The translations under genes were made by a program, and so were the position numbers. From assembly GCA_902562015.1 (NCBI GenBank), contig CACERX010000037.1, positions 1 to 13,122 on the forward strand: a stretch of DNA of 13,122 nucleotides, read 5' to 3'. The notes under the pieces are model-generated. The model was given only the letters and a program-made list of their open reading frames with translations, did not search any database and had not been told where the DNA came from. Shown piece after piece: positions 1-7,595 of the stretch. The stretch's first letter is position 1, and each line of letters starts with the position of its first letter. The DNA comes from an uncultured SAR324 cluster bacterium (GTDB taxonomy: Bacteria; SAR324; NAC60-12).

Positions 1-41
1 CAGAAGACGTGGCTAAGGGTATAGAATCTTTCATGAATTAA
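1..41 (+). CDS. 3' end of an upstream gene, possibly enoyl-CoA hydratase (crotonase) family; 5' truncated
   Basis: From base 3 an open frame reads EDVAKGIESFMN and then stops with TAA at 39-41. The gene runs off the left edge. A final 'ED-V-x-GI-x-x-F-x' segment is typical of the C-terminal helix of crotonase-fold enoyl-CoA hydratases, and a crotonase next to crotonyl-CoA carboxylase/reductase would make metabolic sense. Twelve residues are too few for a firm family call, so the product is an inference. The gene ends 30 bases before the next start codon, which suggests co-transcription with the CCR gene. Confidence 0.45.
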   Translation, partial: EDVAKGIESFMN

Positions 42-52
42 CTTAATTATTT

Positions 53-58
53 AGGAAG
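53..58 (+). promoter_or_regulatory. Shine-Dalgarno AGGAAG of the CCR gene
   Basis: AGGAAG lies 13 bases upstream of the ATG at 72. The spacing is a little long but it is the only purine-rich site in the short gap, and it supports the ATG at 72 as the start. Confidence 0.5.
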
Positions 59-71
59 TAGATTAGTAAAT

Positions 72-1325
72 ATGAATAATAACTCTAATAATAAAGAAAT
101 ATATGAATTAGGCGAAAAACCACCTTTGGGAACCATCCCAGAAAAAATGCATGCTTTTTGTGTAAGACAAGAACGTTTTGGTGAGCCAAAAGATGCATGG
201 AAAAGGGAAATACTTCCTGTTCCTGAAATAGGACCCAAGGATGTTTTAGTATACACCATGGCTACAGGAATAAACTATAATAATGTATGGGCTGGACTTG
301 GACACCCAGTCGATGTTATCGCTGATCGTCAAAAAAAAGGAGAACCAGAAGATTTTCATGCAGGAGGCAGCGATTCTTCAGGCATTATTTGGGCGATGGG
401 TGAGGAAGTTGAACATTTAAAATTAGGAGATGAAGTAGTAATTCACTCTGGTTGGTGGGAGCCTGATGATCCATGGGTACTTTCAGGGAAAGATCCAATG
501 CTTGCCCCATCTACCAGAATCTGGGGCTACCAGACTAACTACGGAAGTTACTGCCAGTTTACAAGAGCCCAGTCACATCAATGCCAGACAAAGCCAAAGC
601 ATCTGAGTTGGGAAGAGTCTGCCTGTTACATGCTATGCGCATCTACTGCCTATCGCATGCTTATGGGGTGGAATCCTAATATCATAGAAAAAGGGGATGT
701 AGTTTTGATCTGGGGGGCTGCTGGAGGACTGGGTTCTTTAGCACTGCAAATAGTAAAGGCACTGGGAGGTAAAGCAGTAGCAGTTATCTCAGATGAGGCT
801 AAACGTCAATTCTGCCTGGACAAGGGAGCTACGGGAGTTATCAATCGGAATGATTTCGATCACTGGGGTCAAATGCCAGATACTAATTCTCCTGAGTGGG
901 GAGCATGGATAAAGGGCGCACGTGCTTTCGGTAAAGCTATCTGGGAAGCAGTTGGTGAAAGAAAAAATCCAAGAATAGTTTTTGAACATCCTGGTGAGTC
1001 AACACTGCCTACTTCAGGTTTTGTCTGTGACATAGGTGGGATGGTCGTTATATGTGCAGGAACGACAGGATTTAATATTACTATGGACCTTCGATATCAT
1101 TGGATGATGCAGAAACGTTTTCAGGGCAGTCACCTCGCCAATGATGATCAAGCTTCAGCCGTGAATGAACTTATTATATCAGGCAAGGTAGATCCATGCC
1201 TTTCTGATGCATACACTTTTGATGAAATAGGTCATGTACACCAGTTAATGCATGAAAACAAACATCCCTATGGAAATATGGCCTGCCTAGTAAATGCAAA
1301 AGAAAAAGGAATGGGGAAGCAGTGA
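72..1325 (+). CDS. ccrA: Crotonyl-CoA carboxylase/reductase (CCR) type enoyl-CoA reductase
   Basis: This is a 417-residue medium-chain dehydrogenase/reductase. The CCR family converts crotonyl-CoA, CO2 and NADPH to ethylmalonyl-CoA, the key step of the ethylmalonyl-CoA pathway; relatives reduce acrylyl-CoA or supply polyketide extender units. Family marks visible are NYNNVW (68-73), HAGGSDSSG (96-104), the Rossmann loop GAAGGLG (215-221), NRNDFDHWG (258-266), FGKAIW (286-291), FEHPGE (304-309), CAGTTGF (328-334) and QGSHLAN (351-357). Length is close to the usual 400-450. Aligned from memory to Kitasatospora CCR, the CO2-pocket residues Asn81, Phe170, Glu171 and His365 correspond to Asn70, Tyr153, Gln154 and His354. 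The Glu-to-Gln change (codon CAG at 531-533) is unusual and leaves carboxylation versus plain reduction open. The stop overlaps the next gene's start (GTGA, 1322-1325), indicating translational coupling. Cytoplasmic. Confidence 0.9.
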   Translation: MNNNSNNKEIYELGEKPPLGTIPEKMHAFCVRQERFGEPKDAWKREILPVPEIGPKDVLVYTMATGINYNNVWAGLGHPVDVIADRQKKGEPEDFHAGGSDSSGIIWAMGEEVEHLKLGDEVVIHSGWWEPDDPWVLSGKDPMLAPSTRIWGYQTNYGSYCQFTRAQSHQCQTKPKHLSWEESACYMLCASTAYRMLMGWNPNIIEKGDVVLIWGAAGGLGSLALQIVKALGGKAVAVISDEAKRQFCLDKGATGVINRNDFDHWGQMPDTNSPEWGAWIKGARAFGKAIWEAVGERKNPRIVFEHPGESTLPTSGFVCDIGGMVVICAGTTGFNITMDLRYHWMMQKRFQGSHLANDDQASAVNELIISGKVDPCLSDAYTFDEIGHVHQLMHENKHPYGNMACLVNAKEKGMGKQ

Positions 1326-1843
1326 CTAATTTCTTGGGAAATACAAAATTAGTTTTCGTTTTATTTTTTATTTCTATGTATTTGATTCCTTTTTATACAG
1401 AAAAAACTTTTGCGAAAACTATGTCCGAAGTTAAATGCAATAGTACTGAAGAGAAACTTGTTTACGATTGCATGATTTACCTAACGGATACGAAAACCAA
1501 AGAAAAAATATCTGGAGCTAAATTCGTGGTTAGTGCAGATATGCCTTCTATGCCTGGAGCACATAACATTAAGCCAGTCATCGCTCATTCTATGGGATTA
1601 GGTAACTATAATGTCAGATTGAAATTGGATATGTACGGAGAATGGGTTTTAAAAATGGACTTTACTAAACCTAGAAGAGATAGAATTGTAAAAAAAATGA
1701 CTTTTGGTGGGAAAGTTAATGAAATGTCACATAACCAGATTGATAAGCATGAACATAAAAAAGAAGAATTGGAATGTCATCACAATCATGAGAAAAAACA
1801 TAATCACGAAAAAGGAGAAATGCCTATGAAGCATGATGAGTGA
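1322..1843 (+). CDS. Exported FixH/YtkA-like protein with His-rich, probably metal-binding tail
   Basis: This is a 173-residue protein starting with GTG inside the CCR stop. The first ~31 residues look like a Sec signal: polar start, hydrophobic stretch [15 protein letters not shown] (10-24), and a likely cut after TFA (29-31). Residues ~48-120 resemble the YtkA/FixH-type beta-sandwich: a strand with '[18 protein letters not shown]' (66-82), a GNYNV strand (95-99), then [11 protein letters not shown] (102-112). The tail (137-173) carries nine histidines plus Met and acidic residues, which suggests Cu, Zn or Ni binding. Cysteines are at 39, 50 and 152. YtkA-like domains often lie near copper or heavy-metal genes, but none are seen here, so the link with CCR is unexplained. 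No start with a better ribosome site is evident; start by coupling to the CCR stop fits. Periplasmic or membrane-anchored by an uncut signal. Exact function unknown. Confidence 0.7.
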   Translation: MTNFLGNTKLVFVLFFISMYLIPFYTEKTFAKTMSEVKCNSTEEKLVYDCMIYLTDTKTKEKISGAKFVVSADMPSMPGAHNIKPVIAHSMGLGNYNVRLKLDMYGEWVLKMDFTKPRRDRIVKKMTFGGKVNEMSHNQIDKHEHKKEELECHHNHEKKHNHEKGEMPMKHDE

Positions 1844-1944
1844 ATGATAAAGATATTGAGTAAATCAAATTGCTCTATGTCTCACTTTAATTCGGCAAAA
1901 GTTATTTTCGCCATTTTATAACCTAAACTACAAGAAAAAATAAT

Positions 1945-3219
1945 ATGAAAAAAATATCAAAATTAATAGGAGCGAGTATGCTCTTAATTGCGCTTTCAAT
2001 TCCTCAAAGTGCTATTTCTGCTGGTCATTCTCTAAAAGTATTAGGATGGGGCGCAAAATCAGGACCTCTTAAGTCTTTTGGAGTTAATTCAGAAGCAGCA
2101 TTAAGATCTGCAGTAGCAGAAATTAACGCTGCAGGAGGTGTCAGAATGGGTGACGGAAGTATGGTGCCAATGGAAGTAATTGGTTATGAAGACAGTGCCT
2201 GTAAAAAGGATGAAGCCATTGCAATTCTTCGAAAGACAGCTTCAACTACTGACGCTATAGTTGGAATGGGCACAACATGTTCAGGTGTATGTCAAGCCAT
2301 GTTTGGTGTATTGCAGAAAAAAAGGGGAGATACTTCAGACTCTGGTGTTCAGATGCCAATTTTAGCAGATACATGCATTAGGCCTGGTCTAGCCAAGATT
2401 TCTGACTGGTCATTTAGAAATGTTCCAAATGAAATTACAATGTATGATGAACTTTTTAAATGGATACGGACAGCATATCCGAATGTAAAAACATTTACTG
2501 GAGGTTCAGAAACAGATCAGGGACATTCATTTATAACCTATACTGCCATTATAGTACAAATGGCCGTTAAGCATGGATTTAAATGGGTTGGTCCTCAGGT
2601 ACCTGAATTAGGACCAAAAGTTAAACAAGGAATGAAAGAACTCCAGGCAGCAGCTAAATCTCAACATTGGCTAATGGGAGACACAAATTATACTGTGCAG
2701 GCAAGAAAGATTAAGAAGCAGAATGCAGACATGGTTATAGTTGCATCCCATCCATTCTCAGCATGTGGATTCATGAAAGAAATGAAACGTCAGAGAATAA
2801 AACCTAAATTAATGGTCGGTCTTACAAGTTCTGCCAGTCAGGAAACCCTTAATGGTTGCATGAGTGCGGCAGAAGGGATTATTATTCCAACAGGTTTTGC
2901 GCCAATTACTTCTGAAGCTAAGAAAGCGAATAGTATTGTTTCAAAAGCAGGTGGTTTTTTGGATCTTCATAGTGCAGCCGCATGGGAGAATGCATACCTT
3001 GTAAAACACGCTGTAGAACGTACTTCAATTATGGGTAAACCTTCCACACTTCAAGAGGATCGAAGAAAATTTAGGAATGCTCTTGCCTCAATAACATCTC
3101 AAAATGGACTGATTGGTCATTTAACAAGAGACGGTAGCACTGGCGAAGCATCTAAACCATATGTTTACGTGCAGGTTGTAAACGGAAAATGGGAAGTTGT
3201 ACATGACCCAAGTTCCTGA
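1945..3219 (+). CDS. livK: Branched-chain amino acid (HAAT) type ABC transporter substrate-binding protein
   Basis: This 424-residue protein has a clear Sec signal (MKK start, hydrophobic core 7-19, likely cut after AISA at residue 26). It is followed by a two-lobe periplasmic binding protein type 1 domain of the LivJ/LivK family. Marks are the first-lobe strand LKVLGWGAKSGP (30-41), 'LRSAVAEINAAGGV' (53-66), 'DAIVGMGTTCSG' (103-114), the hinge segment RNVPNE (158-163), and 'QARKIKKQNADMVIVA' (252-267). No lipobox is seen, so it should be a soluble periplasmic protein. It delivers ligand to the permeases downstream. Six cysteines remain in the mature form (86, 112, 116, 144, 274, 305), more than usual for this family. 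The ligand cannot be read from sequence: HAAT proteins bind amino acids, amides, urea or aromatic and short carboxylates. The 101-base gap upstream leaves room for a separate promoter, but none convincing is visible. Confidence 0.9.
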   Translation: MKKISKLIGASMLLIALSIPQSAISAGHSLKVLGWGAKSGPLKSFGVNSEAALRSAVAEINAAGGVRMGDGSMVPMEVIGYEDSACKKDEAIAILRKTASTTDAIVGMGTTCSGVCQAMFGVLQKKRGDTSDSGVQMPILADTCIRPGLAKISDWSFRNVPNEITMYDELFKWIRTAYPNVKTFTGGSETDQGHSFITYTAIIVQMAVKHGFKWVGPQVPELGPKVKQGMKELQAAAKSQHWLMGDTNYTVQARKIKKQNADMVIVASHPFSACGFMKEMKRQRIKPKLMVGLTSSASQETLNGCMSAAEGIIIPTGFAPITSEAKKANSIVSKAGGFLDLHSAAAWENAYLVKHAVERTSIMGKPSTLQEDRRKFRNALASITSQNGLIGHLTRDGSTGEASKPYVYVQVVNGKWEVVHDPSS

Positions 3220-3235
3220 TTGAAACCATAGTTAA

Positions 3236-3273
3236 TAATATCCCGCTGGAATCAATAACTCAGTGGGATATTA
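3236..3273 (+). promoter_or_regulatory. Strong intercistronic stem-loop between binding-protein gene and permease gene
   Basis: Bases 3236-3248 (TAATATCCCGCTG) pair with 3261-3273 (CAGTGGGATATTA) to give a 13-bp stem with one G-U wobble around a 12-base loop. No U-run follows. It lies 16 bases after the stop of the binding-protein gene and ends 12 bases before the ribosome site of the permease gene. Such hairpins in binding-protein operons commonly protect the 3' end of the upstream message or cause partial termination, so that binding protein exceeds permease. That role is inferred here. Confidence 0.7.
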
Positions 3274-3285
3274 GTTAATGTAAAT

Positions 3286-3290
3286 GGAGG
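3286..3290 (+). promoter_or_regulatory. Shine-Dalgarno GGAGG of the first livH-type gene
   Basis: GGAGG sits 10 bases before the ATG at 3301. It is the strongest ribosome site in the window and fixes the start of the permease. Confidence 0.7.
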
Positions 3291-3300
3291 CTATTCAATC

Positions 3301-4197
3301 ATGGAAGATTTTTTATACGAAGCAGTTGAAATTATCCAGACCATTTGGGATGGTATCCTGTTCGGGTCAACTTATGCCTTGATCGGAATTGGCTTCACTC
3401 TTATTTTTGGAGCAATGGGTAAACTCAACATGGCTTATGCCGCTGCGGCAATTGCGGGAGCATATGTTGGCTTAGCTGTGTCCATGTTTTTTGATGCTCC
3501 AATTATTATGGTTTTTGCAGTATCAGCTACTTTTTCCACGTTTATGGGCTACTTCGTCTATCAGTCTTGCTTTAGATTTATACCCACCAATAATCACCTT
3601 GCAGCACTTATGGCTTCGGTCGGTGGACTTTTTCTCATCGACGAGATAATTGTTCACACCACTCTTGGTTCTCCTATGAACTTTCCAGGATTATTTGAGG
3701 ATGCCTATTTTGAAATAGGTCCGTTTGGAATTCGTGGTGACCTTCTCTTTGTTTTCTTTATTGGAATAGTCAGCACAGTTTTGTTGTTGTATGTTCTATA
3801 TAAAACACGCCTAGGAATGGCTACGAGAGCCGTGGCTCAACAAGATGTGGCTGCACAACTTTGTGGAATCAATATTCATAGGACAAACTCAATCACTTTT
3901 TCTATTGCCGGATTTTTAGGTGGTATTGCTGGAGCAATGACCGCAGCTGCAGTTGGAATACTGTCCCCTGTAATGACTGTGCCTTTAACTATTAAGGGGC
4001 TAATTGTTACAGTAATTGGAGGTTTGGGGTCCATTCCCGGAGCAATTATTGCTGGACTTTTTGTTGGAGCTTTCGAGAATTTTTTCCTTTATATACGTGG
4101 TATAGATGAAAGAGATATGTATGTGGTGGCACTTTTATTTATTTTTTTGATTTTCCGCCCCAATGGAATATTTTCAAAAACTATTAATCGTGATTGA
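3301..4197 (+). CDS. livH: LivH-type inner-membrane permease of the HAAT importer (first copy)
   Basis: This is a 298-residue polytopic membrane protein, normal length for LivH. The N-terminal 'DGILFGSTYALIGIGFTLIFG' region (17-37) is the family hallmark. Hydrophobic segments follow at about 46-63, 67-88, 99-118, 147-167, 198-220 and 232-262. The cytoplasmic coupling region contains RAVAQQDVAAQLCGIN (176-191), and KGLIVTVIGGLGSIPG (232-247) is the conserved ABC-contact and late transmembrane segment. The C-terminus 'FRPNGIF' (285-291) matches the common LivH ending. It should pair with the LivM-type permease encoded 25 bases downstream to form the translocation path. It is preceded by a good Shine-Dalgarno and a stem-loop that may lower its expression relative to the binding protein. 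Confidence 0.93.
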   Translation: MEDFLYEAVEIIQTIWDGILFGSTYALIGIGFTLIFGAMGKLNMAYAAAAIAGAYVGLAVSMFFDAPIIMVFAVSATFSTFMGYFVYQSCFRFIPTNNHLAALMASVGGLFLIDEIIVHTTLGSPMNFPGLFEDAYFEIGPFGIRGDLLFVFFIGIVSTVLLLYVLYKTRLGMATRAVAQQDVAAQLCGINIHRTNSITFSIAGFLGGIAGAMTAAAVGILSPVMTVPLTIKGLIVTVIGGLGSIPGAIIAGLFVGAFENFFLYIRGIDERDMYVVALLFIFLIFRPNGIFSKTINRD

Positions 4198-4222
4198 AAT
4201 AAAACATTAAAAGGTAATTTGC

Positions 4223-5113
4223 ATGGACTTCTATCTTAACCTCATCAATACGATCGGAATTCATACAATGCTCGGTCTATCAGCATATTTACTTTTGCAA
4301 ACAGGACAACTTTCCCTGGCTCAGGCAGGATTCTTTGCTGTTGGGTCATATACTGCGGCTATACTGACAGTGATTTTCCAGTGGAATATAATTCCCTCGG
4401 TTTTAGCGGCTATGTTGGTATCAGGATTCCTGGCTTTTTTGGTAGGATTCCCTGCCCTTCGAGTAAAGGGATTAATGCTTGTTGTGGCAACAATTGCTTT
4501 CAGCGAATTCGTAAGAATGTTCTTCTACAATCTCAAATGGAGAGTTACTAGGAACGGTGAGGAAATTGGGCCTGACGGTACAATGGGCTTTGCTGAAATA
4601 AGATATTTTAGTGACAACGGGTGGAGTAATTTAGAGGTCACATTTTTTTTATGGGCATTCGTAATTTTAATAATGGGATTCATTTGGTGGTCAGATCAGT
4701 CTCGTACGGGTGCGGTTCTTCGAGCAGTTGGTGAAGATGAATTAGCAGCAAGCAGCGTTGGTATTAATCTTACAGTTGTTAAAGTTTCCGCAATGACTGC
4801 TGGAGGTTTCATTGCTGGCCTTTCTGGTGGACTTTATGCTCATCAGGTTACTTCATTGGACCATCATAGTTTTACAGTACTTCTAGGAACATTTGCGATT
4901 GCGTATCCAATTCTGGGAGGACTATCAAATGTATTCGGCACCCTCGTCGCAGTAATATTTATCCAAGGACTTCTTGTAGAGGGATTGCGATTTATAGGAG
5001 ACTGGAGAATGATCTTGTTCGGAATTCTGATAGTTTTGGCTATGAATTTTAAACCTCTTGGTCTCTTTGATAAACAGACTATGGATATAATTAAAAAGGC
5101 AGTCAGAGTTTAA
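4223..5113 (+). CDS. livM: LivM-type inner-membrane permease of the HAAT importer (first copy)
   Basis: This is a 296-residue membrane protein. LivM marks are LSLAQAGFFAVGSYTAA (30-46), FPALRVKGLMLVVATIAFSE (76-95), a periplasmic insert with NGEEIGPDGTMGF (111-123), the coupling segment RAVGEDELAASSVGIN (167-182) and 'GGFIAGLSGGLYAH' (194-207). 'KPLGLFD' near the end is the usual LivM terminus. AAAAGG at 4209-4214 gives a ribosome site 8 bases before ATG. Partner of the preceding LivH-type permease. The following gap contains an A-tract/T-tract pairing before livG. Confidence 0.93.
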   Translation: MDFYLNLINTIGIHTMLGLSAYLLLQTGQLSLAQAGFFAVGSYTAAILTVIFQWNIIPSVLAAMLVSGFLAFLVGFPALRVKGLMLVVATIAFSEFVRMFFYNLKWRVTRNGEEIGPDGTMGFAEIRYFSDNGWSNLEVTFFLWAFVILIMGFIWWSDQSRTGAVLRAVGEDELAASSVGINLTVVKVSAMTAGGFIAGLSGGLYAHQVTSLDHHSFTVLLGTFAIAYPILGGLSNVFGTLVAVIFIQGLLVEGLRFIGDWRMILFGILIVLAMNFKPLGLFDKQTMDIIKKAVRV

Positions 5114-5117
5114 GTTT

Positions 5118-5158
5118 TAAAAAAAGATTGAAATAATCCAAACGGAGTGCTTTTTTTA
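5118..5158 (+). promoter_or_regulatory. A/T-rich inverted repeat in the livM-livG gap
   Basis: TAAAAAAAG (5118-5126) is the exact reverse complement of CTTTTTTTA (5150-5158), separated by 23 bases that contain a small GATT/AATC pairing. It could act as a weak attenuator or processing site in the middle of the operon. The stem holds only one G-C pair, so its stability is doubtful. Confidence 0.25.
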
Positions 5159-5198
5159 TTTAAACTTTTATTGATACAAATACAAAAAATACTTTCAT

Positions 5199-5951
5199 TT
5201 GCTAAAGATAAAATCAATTTCAAAACATTTTGGTGGAGTTAAGGCGCTCAATGACCTTAATCTTGAGGTAGAAGAAGGTGAAATATTTGGTGTCATTGGA
5301 CCGAATGGTTCAGGTAAAAGCACCCTTATCAATGTTATCTGTGGTGTCTTCTTGCCGACTAAAGGTGATGTAATTTTCGAAGGACAGATTCTGTCAGAAA
5401 AGCCAACTCATCTGCGATTAAAAAGAGGAGTTGCTCGCACATTCCAAAACATTCGTCTTTTTTCTAATTTAACTGTTTGGCAAAACCTTTGGGTAGCACG
5501 TAACTCGGTAGAGGATATAAAATCTGAGAGCAGTTTTTACCGCTGGTTTGGTATGAGCAGCATTGTGAAAAAAGAAATTGAAAAGATGCTTGAATTTTCA
5601 AACCTTGAAAATCGAGCAGATGAACTAGCATCAAGTCTTGCCTTTGGTGAGCAGCGCAGACTTGAATTGGCCCGTGCTGTGGCAACCAAACCACGTCTAC
5701 TCCTTCTTGATGAACCTGCTGCTGGCATGAATAAAGATGAAATACGTGATCTTGATACAAGAATTCGCAGCATGCAGAAACAGGGAATTACAATCATCCT
5801 TATAGAACACGTGATGGAGTTGGTTATGGGCATTACTGACCGTATTGCTGTACTTAATTTTGGGTCCAAAATAGCCGAAGGTAATCCACAAGAAATTCAA
5901 AATAATATGGCCGTTCAGGAAGCCTACCTTGGCTACTCAGAAGATGATTAA
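5199..5951 (+). CDS. livG: LivG-type ABC ATPase (first copy)
   Basis: This 250-residue cytoplasmic ATPase energises the importer. Walker A GPNGSGKS (34-41), Q-loop Gln83 in RTFQNIRLF (80-88), signature FGEQRR (149-154, the usual LivG variant of LSGGQ), Walker B LLLLDEP (167-173) and the switch His204 in IEHVMEL (202-208) are all present. AGMN after Walker B is typical of LivG. The start is TTG: an in-frame stop lies at 5172-5174, no ATG or GTG lies between it and 5199, and TTG gives the family-standard 'LKIKSISKHFGG' beginning. No Shine-Dalgarno is seen, so initiation may be weak. Only six bases separate its stop from the next ATPase gene. Confidence 0.93.
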   Translation: MLKIKSISKHFGGVKALNDLNLEVEEGEIFGVIGPNGSGKSTLINVICGVFLPTKGDVIFEGQILSEKPTHLRLKRGVARTFQNIRLFSNLTVWQNLWVARNSVEDIKSESSFYRWFGMSSIVKKEIEKMLEFSNLENRADELASSLAFGEQRRLELARAVATKPRLLLLDEPAAGMNKDEIRDLDTRIRSMQKQGITIILIEHVMELVMGITDRIAVLNFGSKIAEGNPQEIQNNMAVQEAYLGYSEDD

Positions 5952-5957
5952 ATAATT

Positions 5958-6674
5958 ATGCTGAGAACAGAAAACATAACTTCATTTTACGGAGAAATTC
6001 AGGCTTTACATGGACTAAACCTCGAGGCTCGGAAGGGAGAAATAACTTGTGTACTTGGACCAAACGGAGCAGGAAAAACTACAACCATGTTCACAATTGC
6101 TGGTATTTTGAAGTCACGTACCGGTTCAATATTTCTTGAGGACGAAGAGCTCACTCGTCAGTCAGCCCAGACAATCGTTCGTAAAGGTATAGCTCTTGTG
6201 CCGGAAAACCGATTGATTTTCCCACAGATGTCTGTTGAGGAAAACCTAAATGCTGGAGCCTTTACACGATCATCTAATGATCCATCGATAGAAAATGATA
6301 TCTTTAAAATGTATCAACGCTTTCCTCCACTGGAAGGACGCCGTAATCAGCTTGCAGGAACACTTTCAGGGGGTGAACAACAAATGCTTGCTATTGCACG
6401 TGCACTGATGGCTAAACCCAAAATACTTCTCATGGATGAACCTTCTCTTGGTCTTGCTCCCTTAGTTGTAAAAGAAATATTTTACATTATAAGACAACTT
6501 AATGAAGAAGGCGTTACAATCCTTCTTGTGGAGCAAAATGCTAGGATGGCACTTAAAGTTGCAAACATGGTTTACCTTCTCGAAAAAGGAAAGGTGAGCT
6601 TTAGTGGCAGTCCAGAAGAAATCCACCAAGACGAGGTTATAAAGCGTGCCTATTTAGGTACCGAAATAAAATGA
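5958..6674 (+). CDS. livF: LivF-type ABC ATPase (first copy)
   Basis: This 238-residue ATPase forms the second nucleotide-binding subunit with LivG. It has Walker A GPNGAGKT (34-41), VPENRLIFP (81-89) in the Q-loop region, a full signature LSGGEQQ (136-142), Walker B ILLMDEP (156-162) followed by SLGLAP, and VEQNARMA where many ABC proteins have the switch His; the Gln is normal for LivF. The C-terminus YLGTEIK matches the usual LivF ending. Length is normal. Directly follows livG and precedes the extra livH-type gene by 18 bases. Confidence 0.93.
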   Translation: MLRTENITSFYGEIQALHGLNLEARKGEITCVLGPNGAGKTTTMFTIAGILKSRTGSIFLEDEELTRQSAQTIVRKGIALVPENRLIFPQMSVEENLNAGAFTRSSNDPSIENDIFKMYQRFPPLEGRRNQLAGTLSGGEQQMLAIARALMAKPKILLMDEPSLGLAPLVVKEIFYIIRQLNEEGVTILLVEQNARMALKVANMVYLLEKGKVSFSGSPEEIHQDEVIKRAYLGTEIK

Positions 6675-6692
6675 CATCATAATACGAATTAA

Positions 6693-7595
6693 ATGTTTAC
6701 AGACTTCCTGCAAAATTGTATCGATGGATTAATGATAGGCTCAGGATATGCCCTTCTTGCGCTAGGATTCACCATGTTTTTTGGTGTAATGAAACGTATA
6801 AATCTATCCTATGGGCCTAGTATTATGCTTGGAGCATATTTTGGCACTTGGTTATATCTTAATCTCGAACAAAATGCTTGGCTGGTGTTACTAGGTACAA
6901 TTTTTGGCACTGTAGTGGTAGGTATATACGTGGAGCGGCTCTGTTTCAAAGCTATAAAGAGTGATTCTACAATCGCATCGATGGTCTCAAGTTTTGTAAT
7001 CTGGATGCAACTTGAAGAAATTGCTATGCATTTACTTCCAGAGAGGACTTATCCATTTCCAGCTTTCTTCGCAGCGAAAACATTCGAATTTGGTCCTTTT
7101 TACGTCCGTAGTGAGCATTTAACCATGTTTATACTGATGCTGATTATTGTGTTAATTCTACATTTTTTTCTTTACCAAACAAGGCAAGGACTTGCTATTC
7201 GCGCTTTATCGGACAATCCAATGGCTTCTTTATACATCGGAATAAATCGATCTAAGACACTTTTCTTATCCTTCTTCATAGTTTCGCTTCTGGGTGGAAT
7301 AGCTGGTTTTCTTATCTTATCTACTGACTCACAAATAACACCATTTTTTGGATTATGGGCCACATTCAAAGGTTTGATCGCAATGATGCTTGGAGGAATG
7401 GGATCGCTTCCAGGAGCAATTATAGGGGGCTTACTGCTGGGTATTGTTGAAGCCAATGTTTTCTGGTACGGTGATCCTATTTTAAGAGACATTTCAGCAT
7501 ACCTCTTACTTTTTGTAATGCTGGTATTGAGACCTGGAGGAATTTTTGGACAAAGCATTGTTCTACGACAACGATTAGCACAAGAGAGAGTTTAA
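6693..7595 (+). CDS. livH: Second LivH-type permease, at the end of the liv operon
   Basis: This is a 300-residue polytopic membrane protein of the LivH family: 'DGLMIGSGYALLALGFTMFFG' region (11-31), INLSYGPSIMLGAYFG (36-51), coupling segment RALSDNPMASLYIGIN (170-185), KGLIAMMLGGMGSLPGAIIGG (226-246) and the RPGGIFGQ ending. It is clearly diverged from the copy at 3301-4197: it has FWYGDPILRD before the last helix where the first copy has YIRGIDERD. A second LivH after livF is not the standard HAAT layout. The convergent livMGF set to the right has no livH in this window, so this protein may serve that set or swap with the first LivH. No clear ribosome site is seen in the 18-base gap; read-through coupling from livF is possible. 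Confidence 0.9.
   Translation: MFTDFLQNCIDGLMIGSGYALLALGFTMFFGVMKRINLSYGPSIMLGAYFGTWLYLNLEQNAWLVLLGTIFGTVVVGIYVERLCFKAIKSDSTIASMVSSFVIWMQLEEIAMHLLPERTYPFPAFFAAKTFEFGPFYVRSEHLTMFILMLIIVLILHFFLYQTRQGLAIRALSDNPMASLYIGINRSKTLFLSFFIVSLLGGIAGFLILSTDSQITPFFGLWATFKGLIAMMLGGMGSLPGAIIGGLLLGIVEANVFWYGDPILRDISAYLLLFVMLVLRPGGIFGQSIVLRQRLAQERV

Noticed and set aside
1894..1912. GGCAAAA/TTTTCGCC hairpin as a terminator before the binding-protein gene
   Set aside because: Needs a bulged C, has only three G-C pairs and no U-run. Too weak to call.
1844..1921. 25-codon ORF starting directly after the FixH-like gene stop
   Set aside because: No good ribosome site, no recognisable sequence, and a frame of this length is expected by chance in AT-rich DNA.
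5464..5900. Long minus-strand open frames opposite livG
   Set aside because: They overlap a fully conserved ATPase gene and show low-complexity, family-free translations; antisense shadows.
3301..7595. The two LivH-type genes as a recent tandem duplication
   Set aside because: The proteins differ across most positions outside family motifs and no nucleotide repeat is evident, so the divergence is old or the copies were gained separately.
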